From: Litorimonas sp965205225
GTDB taxonomy: Bacteria > Pseudomonadota > Alphaproteobacteria > Caulobacterales > Maricaulaceae
Reading direction: 5' to 3'
DNA: 64,000 bases
NCBI GenBank assembly: GCA_965205225.1
Contig: CBDBFZ010000003.1
Span: forward strand, 558,001-622,000
Position 1 is the first letter of the stretch; each line of letters starts with the position of its first letter. Positions 44,840 to 53,326 of the stretch are shown piece after piece. Both the position numbers and the translations under genes were made by a program. Under the pieces are notes generated by a model. The model ran no database searches. It was not told the origin of the DNA and saw nothing but the letters and a program-made list of their open reading frames with translations.

Positions 44840-45711
44840 TCAACTGGCTGGCCAATCAGGGTACGCATTTGAAACTGCCACACACGGCGATGAATCCTGA
44901 TAGCAGGGCAGATGGGTGATAATGTCGGCCCCAGCATCAAGACTCGCCCGGAAGTCATGAATATTGCTGTTGGTGACGGCCTCCTCTGACAGTTCGGTGA
45001 TCAAGGGCAGGAGCGCAGGATCAATGCTTCCGCCTAGCCTCCATCCACCAAACCCGTCAGCATAGCGGTCTCTCTTGTGCAGAAAGACTTTGATGTGATC
45101 TGGGCGCTCACCCAGTAGCAAAGCCATTTTTTCTCGAACGTCCGCCACCGTCTCAACGACATAGTAAGCATCATCCGCCGCGCGGCTCCCGGCGTGAATT
45201 TCTTCTGCTCGGTCGACTTGGTCTTCATAGGACCGGATGTTCAGTGCCAGCGCTTCGTAGATTTCCGCAGGATGGCTCTCAGAACCGGTAATCCTGCCCT
45301 GCGATGTCGCAATGTCAATGTTCCCGAATCCAGACAGACGCTCGCGGATTGAACAACCCCTTTTGTCGGAGCGCTCATCGTCATCACGTAAAAGGCGCCC
45401 GACTTCAGACCCATCGAGGCAGGCCAATTGAGCATATACGGTCTGTCAAAATGATGTGTATTGTATGCGCATCGCCAAAGGGCGGGGTCAGGAACTGTCC
45501 GGATAAATCGACCATCGTGCCGGGCAATTGTGGGCAATTCACGATGCTATGTTCGAATACGCACAGCGCGTGCGGTTCAAACGTATCAGCATTGAATATC
45601 TGTGTGTTCGTATAGGCAGTAACCTGGTCTTGCTCGGCATCCGTCAGGTTCTGAGTCGATTGACAGGCCGTCAAAAGTAACGACGCTGCAGGTTGTAAGG
45701 AATTTGGTCAA
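44840..45711 (-). pseudogene. Decayed metal-dependent amidohydrolase (lipoprotein) gene
   Basis: Minus-strand blocks in order: a lipobox-like LLLTACQS, VDLSGQFLTPPFGDAHT, then in another frame HHFDRPYMLNWPASMGLKS and FYVMTMSAPTKGV, then back to GFGNIDIATSQGRITG, SHPAEIYEALALNIRSYED, DHIKVFLHKRDRY, SIDPALLPLITELSEEA and ADIITHLPCYQD. These fit a periplasmic amidohydrolase with the DAHTHHF metal site split by a frameshift. The C-terminus is missing. It is convergent with the dead zincin gene. Confidence 0.7.
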
Positions 45712-45844
45712 GCGAGACACTCCGGATATATCTGCGTGGATAAGTTTCAGCACGCTAGCTCCAAGACTGAGATCCCAGCCCAGTTTTCCACGAACAAACA
45801 ATTCTGTCAGTGAATGAACAGAGGCCCCTATATCATTCTTCCAT

Positions 45845-45868
45845 AAAAAAGCTCCCCAGAGGGGGCTC
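45845..45868 (-). terminator. Rho-independent terminator after rplT
   Basis: On the minus strand a GAGCCCCC-TCT-GGGGAGC-type stem-loop is followed by six T (forward strand AAAAAAGCTCCCCAGAGGGG). It lies 24 bp beyond the rplT stop and ends the rpmI-rplT transcript. Confidence 0.85.
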
Positions 45869-45891
45869 TCCAAATCAATAAACCCGTTGCT

Positions 45892-46269
45892 TTATGCCGA
45901 AACAGTGTGCGGCTGGCTGTGGTGCTTCTTGGCTGTTTCAACCAGCGCCTTGAAGGCTTCTGGCTCATTTCCTGCCATATCAGCCAGAACCTTGCGGTCC
46001 AGATCGATACCGGCATTCTTCAAACCTTCCATGAAGCGGCCATAGGTCAGCCCATGTTCACGCGCAGCGGCGTTGATGCGCTGAATCCAGAGAGCCCGGA
46101 ATTGACGCTTCTTCAGCTTACGACCAATATAGGCGTACTGACCGGCCTTTTCGACCGCCTGATTGGCAATCCGGAATGTGTTCTTGCGGCGACCGCGAAA
46201 GCCTTTGGCCTGCTCAAGAACTTTTTTGTGGCGGGCGTGCTTGGTTACGCCGCGTTTAACTCGTGACAT
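45892..46269 (-). CDS. rplT: 50S ribosomal protein L20
   Basis: 125 residues, slightly longer than usual at the C-terminus. L20 blocks are MSRVKRGVTKHARHKKVLEQ, GFRGRRKNTFRIANQAVEKA, YIGRKLKKRQFRALWIQRIN and LTYGRFMEGLKNAGIDLDRK. It binds 23S rRNA early in 50S assembly and in many bacteria autoregulates its own operon. It starts 12 bp after rpmI; a strong terminator follows. Confidence 0.97.
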   Translation of the reverse strand: MSRVKRGVTKHARHKKVLEQAKGFRGRRKNTFRIANQAVEKAGQYAYIGRKLKKRQFRALWIQRINAAAREHGLTYGRFMEGLKNAGIDLDRKVLADMAGNEPEAFKALVETAKKHHSQPHTVSA

Positions 46270-46281
46270 CTGTGCGCCCTC

Positions 46282-46494
46282 CTATTTCTTCTTCTTGCCG
46301 TAAGGCAAAAATTTCTTTTTGATAACCTTGGCGTCAGCGTCCGCGACAACCACAGTTCCGCGCAGACGGCGGATCTGATCATTCGAGCGCTTGATCATAC
46401 CGTGGCGCTTGCCGGCCTGGCCCGCGAGAACCTTTCCGGATTTCGTAATCTTGAAGCGTTTTTTCGCTCCAGACTTCGTCTTCATCTTGGGCAT
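46282..46494 (-). CDS. rpmI: 50S ribosomal protein L35
   Basis: 70 residues: MPKMKTKSGAKKRFKITKSG, then GKRHGMIKRSNDQIRRLRGT and a Lys-rich end PYGKKKK. Full length. It is normally next to infC, but here infC lies 2.58 kb upstream with only decayed genes between. rpmI and rplT must therefore use their own promoter in the region upstream of 46494 unless a transcript crosses the whole interval. Confidence 0.96.
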   Translation of the reverse strand: MPKMKTKSGAKKRFKITKSGKVLAGQAGKRHGMIKRSNDQIRRLRGTVVVADADAKVIKKKFLPYGKKKK

Positions 46495-46742
46495 TGTTTT
46501 CTCCGTTCATTTTGAGATTTCGACGGCCGGGCAAATGCCACTTTGGCCCGGGTGCGTCGGCTGCCTCGTGAAAGGCAGGCGCGCCATATACACGAGCGCA
46601 TGACCGTTTCAAGTATTGCAGACAGAGTTATGGATGCCGTCAGCTTGAACTGCTGGATCAGTCTCGGGACTTATTCGACTCCATCGCTCGGACGCGGCGC
46701 GGCAGCGCAACTGGCATCCTGACGATCCAGTCAATGCACCGT

Positions 46743-47370
46743 CTAGGCCAGGCTGGCATTCCAGTTAATCGCAACCTCATTGAGCGAATAGGCCGTATAG
46801 TTGTCGATCCAACACGTCATGGATGTGTATTGCCCGCGCAAGGTCGACCCCACTGAATCAATGAAGTTGATATTGTTCGGACTCCCGGCGGCGGTAGCGG
46901 CAAGGCCTGCGTCCTGCTCGCCCTGTTTGGTCTTTCGGGCCTTGGAATACTTGATCGCCACTCGCGCATCACTGTCTTTCTGCGCGGCCCTGGCCGGATC
47001 GCCCGCGCCAAATATCAGAGGCACTTTCGCCCGCCCTGGCACACTCTTTCTCTTCTTTCCTGATCCGCCAGCGTGAGGCCGAAACCAGGGTGGCATCCAC
47101 CACAATGTGGCCGCGCAGATAGATCGCATCTTCTGCGGCTTGCTGGGCGTTTGTGTCGATCACCTCCGTGACTTTGCCGTCGAGCTTCGCCGTGCCGTCC
47201 GGCAATGAATCCTCATATGCGTTCCAGCGCTTATCATAGGTGATCTTGTGCATGACGGCTGCAGCGCGGACCGGAACCGCCACGCTCAGAATGCCCGTGA
47301 CGATCGCGGTCGATAGACCTGTTTTTGTCGAAAGGAGTGAGGCGATTGGGCCGGGAGTCTTCTCGGTCAT
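46743..47370 (-). pseudogene. Small exported-protein gene broken by an IS5 fragment
   Basis: The 5' part from ATG 47370 encodes TGLSTAIVTGILSVAVPVRA (a signal-peptide-like segment), then MHKITYDKRWNAYEDSLPDG and VTEVIDTNAQQAAEDAIYL. A transposase fragment (46899-47102) follows. The other side gives PNNINFIDSVGSTLRGQYTS and MTCWIDNYTAYSLNEVAI ending at TAG 46743. The two outer parts could be one small secreted protein of unknown function. Between 46495 and 46742 no gene is visible beyond the rpmI leader. Confidence 0.5.
46899..47102 (-). mobile_element. Internal fragment of an IS5-family transposase
   Basis: Across two frames it reads VDATLVSASRWRIRKEEKE, ARAGESASDIW, then GDPARAAQKDSDARVAIKYS and KARKTKQGEQDAGL. 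It matches the middle of the intact IS5 transposase at 20188-21276 (VDATLVSAPRQRMRKEEKE, ARAAQKDTDARAVVSYS). Neither end of the element nor its inverted repeats are present. Confidence 0.75.
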
Positions 47371-47470
47371 GCCTTTACCTCACCTGTTCTAAGCCGGTGC
47401 TGAACGTCGAATGACGGACACGCAGTGGGCGCAACATCCCGATGCTCTTTGATTTTCTCCCGGCGCGCGG

Positions 47471-47578
47471 TATAAGGATGGCCGGACCCCATTCGATTTC
47501 ATCGAGGAGAATTCACCGCTGATCGGCACGCCCGTCTACTTGCAGCTGTCCGACGCCTGCTATGATACCGGTCAGTGA
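47471..47578 (+). pseudogene. C-terminal tail of an ankyrin-repeat gene
   Basis: The frame reads YKDGRTPFDFIEENSPLIGT then PVYLQLSDACYD, ending TGA at 47576-47578. It matches the unusual C-terminus of the large ankyrin protein at 54422 (KDGRTPLDLIPEESPLIGTS, AYWTLKDARWD). No ankyrin repeats remain upstream here, so this is the surviving end of a second member of the family. Confidence 0.65.
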
Positions 47579-48224
47579 GGCGCGCATTGTCATGGTCGGC
47601 AGAAGCGCCGATCAGCGTCATGGCAGAAGCTGGGGCATTTCAGGCCATACAGGCGATTGCGCACTTCCATCAGGTCGCGAGCGATATACTCCTGCGCTAG
47701 ACGGAGAATAAGGGACGGTGCTGGGTGCAAGCCTCCCGTGGCGCACCGCAAGGACCCAGGCCGGTTCATTACTCGCCTGGATCACAGCCCTGACCTTCGG
47801 CGTGATCGTTGCTTGTTTATGCAACCTATTTGCATCGTACCCTTCGTCCCAGATACCTCTCAGAACAGACCTTGCCAGAAAAAGCGCAGATCGGCGAGGA
47901 GATATGTGATCCTCCGGGATGGTACAGTTAGGTCTTCCTTGCCCGCGCCATTCGGTCTGCCGTCTGGCGATCTTGATGATGGCTTATTCGGTGAAAGTGT
48001 CCGTCCCGACCTCGGTAAGATAGTTGGTCAAGATTTCCGTTCCGGTTGGATTGTCCAGCAGGTCGTCATTGATTAGGCGCTCGACCTCTTTCCTAGTTAT
48101 CTTGCGCTCCGAAAAGTTGCGGACCACGCGTTATGCACTGCCCTGGGGAGACTTAGTCTTGGTTGGAACGGCTGCGACGGGCTTCCGCTGCGCCTTTGCT
48201 TTCCAGCAGGCCGAGTTCATGACA
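47579..48224. other. Unresolved decayed DNA
   Basis: No intact gene. The minus strand has short protein-like stretches in changing frames (for example QEYIARDLMEVRNRLYGLK near 47690 and ERKITRKEVERLINDDLL near 48090), suggesting another broken gene downstream of the GH9 remnant. I could not recognise its family. Confidence 0.3.
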
Positions 48225-48940
48225 GTTTGACGCGTCGATATTTTTCGTCCCCCGTACTTATATGGGCTGTCCCCATAATGATGGCACGTTTCGTGAAATC
48301 GCCGTTGGATCCCCAATAATAGTCGAGCCCGGATTTGGGCACCATAAAACCCGCCTCTGGCGTCTGGCTTTCATATCGGTCTGTCCAGGCTCAGCAGAGC
48401 CGTGCAGGCACGGTTGAGGCGCCGCGCGTGATCTAACAGACCGCGTTCTAACGCGACAAGATTGAGCATTCCAAACGCTTGCACCGATGACCAGTCAAAC
48501 GATCCGAAAGGATTATATGTCGGGACGTATCGGTCCATGTCTACCGCAAAGGCGACCTCCCCTGTCGTCGGCCACAGCTCCGTCGCTGCCCATCCGAATT
48601 CATCGGTCAGGGTTCGATCATCATAGAGACCTCTGCCGTCGAATTCTCCCCAGGCATAGGCGGTTCAGGCTGCAGTGAAGCATTGGTTGGAAAAGGCTGT
48701 GTCGACAGAGGCGAAGATGCGCGCGCATTGCGCCCCCATAGCGGTCAGATACAGAGTCGCCGCCGTGGTCGGCGGGTACAGGTGGCGGGTAATCGCGTCC
48801 GTTTGCGGCAGCACGTCTTCGCCCGGCCATGTTTTGCCGTGTGACTTGTGGTGAACCATCCCGGCTGGCGAGGTTGTGGTCAGAGTGAGCGGGCCTGTTT
48901 CATCCAGAATATCGCTGGTCCCATTCCTCGCTTGGGATAT
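48225..48940 (-). pseudogene. Decayed glycoside hydrolase family 9 gene
   Basis: Minus-strand blocks in GH9 order but different frames: RNGTSDILDE, AGMVHHKSHGKTWPG, YPPTTAATLYLTAMGAQCAR, then AYAWGEFDG, LTDEFGWAATELWPTTGE, PFGSFDWSSVQAFGMLNL, and DYYWGSNGDFTKRAIIMGTA with TGDEKYRRV. These match GH9 cellulase/exo-glucosaminidase-type enzymes. The N-terminal domain and the C-terminal catalytic region are missing. It sits between infC and rpmI. Confidence 0.7.
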
Positions 48941-49070
48941 AGGTGACGACATATTGCCCAGTTCAGGCGCGCATTGACGTGCCGATCCCGATTGATCACA
49001 CGCTCCCTGCAACAAAAAAGTGCCTCGGAAGGGCCCTTGCAGCAACAGTCTCAGCCTGTCTAGCCAGACC

Positions 49071-49610
49071 CTATCTTGGTGCCATGACCATGACCATAAG
49101 ACGGCCTTCGGTTTTTGGTGCAAATTCGATCTTGGCGATTTCGTCGAAGTCGTCGCGGACACGCCCGAGCAGATCAGTACCCCGGTCCATATGGGTCATC
49201 TCGCGACCCCGGAATCGGACTGTCACTTTGACCTTGTCGCCACGCTCAAAGAATTCCGTCATCTTCTTCGTTTTGACCATATAGTCATGCGTATCGATGT
49301 TCGGACGCATCTTGATCTCTTTCAGAGACGATGTGCGTTGACTCTTACGGTTCGCGGCTTTTTTCTTCTGCGCTTCAAAGCGCATCTTACCGTAATCAAG
49401 CACTTTACAAACGGGCATTTCACCGGGTGCGACTTCGACTAGATCCAGGCCAACCTTCTGCGCGGCGGCCAGCGCCTCGGCAAGCGGCACGACGCCGCGT
49501 TTTTCGCCGTCTTCCGTTATCAGAAGAACGGATTCGGATGTAATTTCTCTGTTGGTGCGCGGACCTTTGGGTTTTTTAGCCGGTTGGGCAGCATGGGGAC
49601 GTCTGGCGAT
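49071..49610 (-). CDS. infC: Translation initiation factor IF-3
   Basis: 179 residues starting at a rare ATC codon at 49610 (ATC GCC AGA CGT), chosen because AGGAG lies nine bases upstream and because infC in many bacteria uses AUU/AUC-type starts for IF-3 autoregulation. Domains: PRTNREITSESVLLITEDGE, VPLAEALAAAQKVGLDLVEV, VCKVLDYGKMRFEAQKK, then IKMRPNIDTHDYMVKTKKM and VKVTVRFRGREMTH. It discriminates start codons and keeps subunits apart. It is separated from rpmI by 2.58 kb of decayed genes. Confidence 0.94.
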   Translation of the reverse strand: MARRPHAAQPAKKPKGPRTNREITSESVLLITEDGEKRGVVPLAEALAAAQKVGLDLVEVAPGEMPVCKVLDYGKMRFEAQKKKAANRKSQRTSSLKEIKMRPNIDTHDYMVKTKKMTEFFERGDKVKVTVRFRGREMTHMDRGTDLLGRVRDDFDEIAKIEFAPKTEGRLMVMVMAPR

Positions 49611-49730
49611 GGGTATACTCTCCTGGGAGCGATCAAATGATCTCACATATGACGGGTTATCTCGCCAAGGCCTGAATATGGCGGCAGGACCCACCCTTTT
49701 CAAGCGATATGGACGCTAAAAAGCCCGGTT

Positions 49731-50864
49731 TCAGCGCGATTGTTGCCGAATTGCCTCACGGTAAACCTGCAATGTCGCGGTCTGGAGCGCTTGTTTTGAA
49801 AAACGTTCGGCGATACGCTCACGCGCCGCGCCGGGATCATAAGTCCCCGGGACCCTCAGAAGCGCCCGCGCCAATATCTCAGAATCGCCCGGTTCTATCA
49901 ACCGGCCTGTAACAGTATCATCCACCACATCGACCGCGCCGCCATGATTAGAGGCCACGACCCAGCGCCCCATAGCCTGCGCTTCTGCGGCAGTCCGACC
50001 GAAAGCTTCGGGATCGGTCGAAGGAGTCGTCACCCTGTCTGCAGCCATGAATGCGGCCGGCATGTCAATCTCATGTCCCGGCAGACGCAGCCGATCCGCG
50101 ACGCCCAGTGTGTCCGCCAAGGCACGCAACTCCGCCACATAGCTATCTCTGCCCTGCGGATCACCGACGCAGACAAGAACCGTATCGGCCGGCAGACGTG
50201 CCAGCGCCCGGATCGCCACAGGCTGGCCTTTCCACCGGGTCAGTCGGGCGGGCAATAGGATGACACGGTCGTCCGGCTTTACGTTCCATTTCTTCCATAA
50301 CCCCTTGATCCGCACGGATGAAACGGCCTTCGGATCGAATATCGCCATATCGACACCGCGCGGGATGATGCGGATCCGGTCCTCAGACGCTTTGTGTGTC
50401 GCCATCACATGATCCGCCGTAAAGCGCGAATTGGCGATGACAATATCGCCGCGCGCCATGATCGAATTATAGCGGCGCTTGCCCGGAAATCCCTCATTAT
50501 AGATACCGTGATAGGTGGTCACAAATGGCACACCTTCAGCCATGACCGCACGCCATGCCGCCCAAGCGGGTGCCCGCGAGCGGGCGTGGACAACATCAAT
50601 TTTGTTCAATATGATCAGCTTGCGCAGGTCAGCAATCCGCCACGGCAAGGTCAGTAGACGTTTAGAACCGACATTCGCGGTAAAGTGTGTTGCGCCCGCT
50701 TTGGTCAGTTTGTTGACCAACCGTCCTCCGCTGCTTACGACGAACGCCCCATGTCCCTCGGCCACCAGCGCTTCGGCGACTTCGACGGTCGTGCGTTCCA
50801 CACCGCCCGCATCCAAGGCTGGCAAGACCTGCAAGAAATTGTATGAACCACGCTTAGTCACGGA
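49731..50864 (-). CDS. Glycosyltransferase family 4
   Basis: About 377 residues from GTG 50864 (MTKRGSYNFLQVLPALDAGG); a longer start at 50900 would overlap the divergent hydrolase. The N-terminal GT-B domain has ALDAGGVERTTVEVAEALV and VVHARSRAPAWAAW. The C-terminal nucleotide-sugar domain has VILLPARLTRWKGQPVAIRA, VGDPQGRDSYV and EAFGRTAAEAQAMG (E-x7-E type). It probably adds a sugar to a surface polysaccharide or lipid; the acceptor is unknown. The start codon is uncertain. Confidence 0.87.
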   Translation of the reverse strand, partial: SVTKRGSYNFLQVLPALDAGGVERTTVEVAEALVAEGHGAFVVSSGGRLVNKLTKAGATHFTANVGSKRLLTLPWRIADLRKLIILNKIDVVHARSRAPAWAAWRAVMAEGVPFVTTYHGIYNEGFPGKRRYNSIMARGDIVIANSRFTADHVMATHKASEDRIRIIPRGVDMAIFDPKAVSSVRIKGLWKKWNVKPDDRVILLPARLTRWKGQPVAIRALARLPADTVLVCVGDPQGRDSYVAELRALADTLGVADRLRLPGHEIDMPAAFMAADRVTTPSTDPEAFGRTAAEAQAMGRWVVASNHGGAVDVVDDTVTGRLIEPGDSEILARALLRVPGTYDPGAARERIAERFSKQALQTATLQVYREAIRQQSR

Positions 50865-50876
50865 TGAGGCCGTAGC

Positions 50877-51632
50877 ATGGGCGTGCAGCACATCAACCAT
50901 GAGGGGACGAAACTCGCCTATCATCATGTGCAAGGTCGCCCGGAGATTGGTGGCCCCACTCTCGTCTGGTGCGGTGGGCTGAAATCCGACATGGAGGGCA
51001 CTAAAGCTGTCTTCCTGCATGAGCAGTGCGCAAAATCAGGCCGCTCTTTTGTGCGGTTCGACTATTTTGGTCACGGAATCAGCGGCGGAGACTTCACGGA
51101 CGGCACAGTATCGCGCTGGGCATCTGACGTTGTTGCCATGATCGATCAGTTCGGCAATAACGGTGCTTTATTGGTTGGATCGTCCATGGGTGGATGGGCC
51201 TCGCTTCTGGCCGCGCTGGATCGCCCGGATGCCGTCAAAGGTCTTATCCTGATCAATCCGGCTCCCGATTTCACAGAGACAATGGTCTGGTCCGGATGGG
51301 ACGACCATAAGCGCGCCATGCTGATGGAAGACGGGGTGGTTTACGAACCGTCCGATTATGGCGAACCCTATGTCTATTCCCGCGCCTTGATCGAAGATGG
51401 ACGGAAGCAGCAAATCCTCGGCGCCCCGATCGCATTCAACGGCCCGGTCGAAATTCTGCAGGGGGCGAATGATGATGTCGTCCCACCTGCCTATTCGCGC
51501 CTGATCGTGAATGCCGTCACCAGCGAATTGGTCGGTTACACGCTGGTCAAGGGTGGCGATCATTCCCTATCCAGACCTCAGAATCTCTCACGTCTCTGGA
51601 CGGTGGTTGAGGCCATGCTCGCGCAACTGTGA
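50877..51632 (+). CDS. Alpha/beta hydrolase
   Basis: 251 residues from the ATG at 50877. TLVWCGGLKSDMEGTKAVFL is followed by RFDYFGHGISGGDF, nucleophile elbow LVGSSMGGW, acid region GANDDVVPPA and catalytic His GGDHSLSR: a complete Ser-Asp-His set. It resembles small thioesterase/carboxylesterase-type hydrolases (ABHD10-like). Its start lies 12 bp from the proposed start of the divergent GT4 gene. Substrate unknown. Confidence 0.85.
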   Translation: MGVQHINHEGTKLAYHHVQGRPEIGGPTLVWCGGLKSDMEGTKAVFLHEQCAKSGRSFVRFDYFGHGISGGDFTDGTVSRWASDVVAMIDQFGNNGALLVGSSMGGWASLLAALDRPDAVKGLILINPAPDFTETMVWSGWDDHKRAMLMEDGVVYEPSDYGEPYVYSRALIEDGRKQQILGAPIAFNGPVEILQGANDDVVPPAYSRLIVNAVTSELVGYTLVKGGDHSLSRPQNLSRLWTVVEAMLAQL

Positions 51633-51685
51633 GGGGCACGTGATGGGATTGCCTTCTAAGCATGACGCAACTCATGGAGATTTCA

Positions 51686-52171
51686 ATGCAAAAAGCGCTT
51701 ATCCTTGCCGCAACAACAGCTCTGCTGACTGCCTGTTCTAACGCCAACACGTCCACAGCGACGACAGAGCCGGTTCAAATCGTCGAAACGACGGGTATGA
51801 CCGACTCGGCTGCCACCGATGTCATGGCAACCGACGTCGCAATGGAAACGCGAACCAAAGCCGTTCTTGTCTATGCTGATTGGTGCGGGAGCTGCAAAGT
51901 GCTTGACCCCAAAATCAAGGCGGTTCAGGCTATGGGTCCGATGTCAGGCGTTGAGTTCGTGACGCTCGACTATACCGAAAAAGATGCCGATAACTTCTAC
52001 GCTCAAGCCAAGACAGCGGGCGTGGAAGAGGCCGTGCGCGCGGAACTCGACGGCTCTATAAAGACAGGCTGGCTGCTGCTGGTCGATGTCGATGACAAGC
52101 GAGTCCTGTCAAAAGTGACTAAGGCCGACGAAACCGCCAATATTGTCACCAAGATTCAGGATGCCCTCTAG
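51686..52171 (+). CDS. Thioredoxin-fold lipoprotein
   Basis: 161 residues from the ATG at 51686 (MQKALILAATTALLTACSN), a classical lipobox LLTAC. A Thr/Ala-rich linker is followed by a thioredoxin domain with VYADWCGSCKVLDPKI. The C-terminal half lacks the canonical cis-Pro block and has GWLLLVDVDDKRVLSK. It is probably membrane-anchored in the periplasm and acts on cysteines of exported proteins. It lies 54 bp after the hydrolase gene and just before prmC. Confidence 0.82.
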   Translation: MQKALILAATTALLTACSNANTSTATTEPVQIVETTGMTDSAATDVMATDVAMETRTKAVLVYADWCGSCKVLDPKIKAVQAMGPMSGVEFVTLDYTEKDADNFYAQAKTAGVEEAVRAELDGSIKTGWLLLVDVDDKRVLSKVTKADETANIVTKIQDAL

Positions 52172-52229
52172 CAATCCTAATTTTCATATTACCGAGTTGG
52201 CGATGCACAGTCCCAGACTATGCGCGGGC

Positions 52230-53120
52230 ATGGCTGCCCCGACGAACCAAAATCCGCGCCCGAACTTTCATTCTAGCCTGAACTACCGTGCTGCAAAGCA
52301 GGTCATGACCCGGCAGTTCAAGGCTGCTGATCTGCCTTGCGCAGACGGCGATGCTCTTGATCTCCTGCTCGGCGTCACTGGGCTTGCCCGAACGGATTAC
52401 ATTATGTTCGGGACAGACGGAGTTCCGCCGGAGCAGCTGGATATGCTGCGCCTAGCGACAGAGCGCAGGCTGGCTGGAGAGCCCGTCGACCGCATTCTTG
52501 GTTGGCGTGACTTCTATGGGCGCCGATTTGCTATCGACGATGTGCTGTCTCCGCGCGGCGATACGGAAGTCCTGTTGCTGGCGGCGCTTCGTGCGCTTCA
52601 GGCCGTCGCGTCTCCGCGCCTGCTTGATCTCGGCACAGGCTCCGGCGCTATAGCCCTCTCGATACTGTGCGAACGCGAAGACGCGACCGCTGTCGCAACC
52701 GATCTCAATATGAACGCCCTCGAAACAACCCGCAGGAATGCCGATGCGCTGGGTGTAAGCCACCGTCTGGAAACGATAGCCTCCGACTGGTTTTCCGCCC
52801 TGACCTCAACCCGGTTTGACGCCGTACTGAGCAACCCTCCCTATATAACATCCGACGCGATGACTCGGCTGGAGACCGAAGTCGCCGATCACGACCCGGT
52901 CAGCGCCTTGCATGGGGGCATCGATGGTCTCGACCCATACCGGGTCATCGTGCCGGGCGCGCGCGACTATCTGCGGCCTGGAGGATTGTTGGGCGTTGAG
53001 ATCGGGTTCGACCAGGGAGAGGCTGTGCTGGCCCTGTTTCAGCGTAGTGACTATCAGGATATCCGATTGCTTCCCGACACTGCCGGACTCGCCCGGGTCG
53101 TTTGCGGAACCTCACACTAG
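52230..53120 (+). CDS. prmC: Peptide chain release factor N(5)-glutamine methyltransferase
   Basis: 296 residues from the ATG at 52230 (MAAPTNQNPRPN); an ATG at 52203 is also in frame. The helical N-terminal domain is followed by the linker ILGWRDFYGRRFAID and SPRGDTEVLL, SAM motif LLDLGTGSGAIALSIL and catalytic AVLSNPPYI. It methylates the GGQ glutamine of RF1/RF2. The usual partner prfA is not upstream; a thioredoxin lipoprotein takes its place. A DUF4167 gene follows, as is common in alphaproteobacteria. Confidence 0.93.
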   Translation: MAAPTNQNPRPNFHSSLNYRAAKQVMTRQFKAADLPCADGDALDLLLGVTGLARTDYIMFGTDGVPPEQLDMLRLATERRLAGEPVDRILGWRDFYGRRFAIDDVLSPRGDTEVLLLAALRALQAVASPRLLDLGTGSGAIALSILCEREDATAVATDLNMNALETTRRNADALGVSHRLETIASDWFSALTSTRFDAVLSNPPYITSDAMTRLETEVADHDPVSALHGGIDGLDPYRVIVPGARDYLRPGGLLGVEIGFDQGEAVLALFQRSDYQDIRLLPDTAGLARVVCGTSH

Positions 53121-53326
53121 ACTGGAACATGCCGCTGGGCGGGGGATAAGGCTGAAAAACTCCTTTGACATACGCCCGCCGAGTGGTAGTCAAATATAGT
53201 CGGTTGGGCAGGAATGCCGCTGGACAAAATGTCCCGGTTCCCCTTTGAGATCCGACCAGCCACCCCCGGAAAGTATGTTTGCGGCTTATTCGCTCTGTTC
53301 TTTCCCAGCGTATTCAGGATAATCCG

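Noticed and set aside
49011..49040. Terminator after infC
   Set aside because: There is a T-run on the minus strand and a nearby palindrome (AAGGGCCCTT), but the stem next to the T-run has several mismatches. It could be a decayed terminator but is not convincing enough to annotate.
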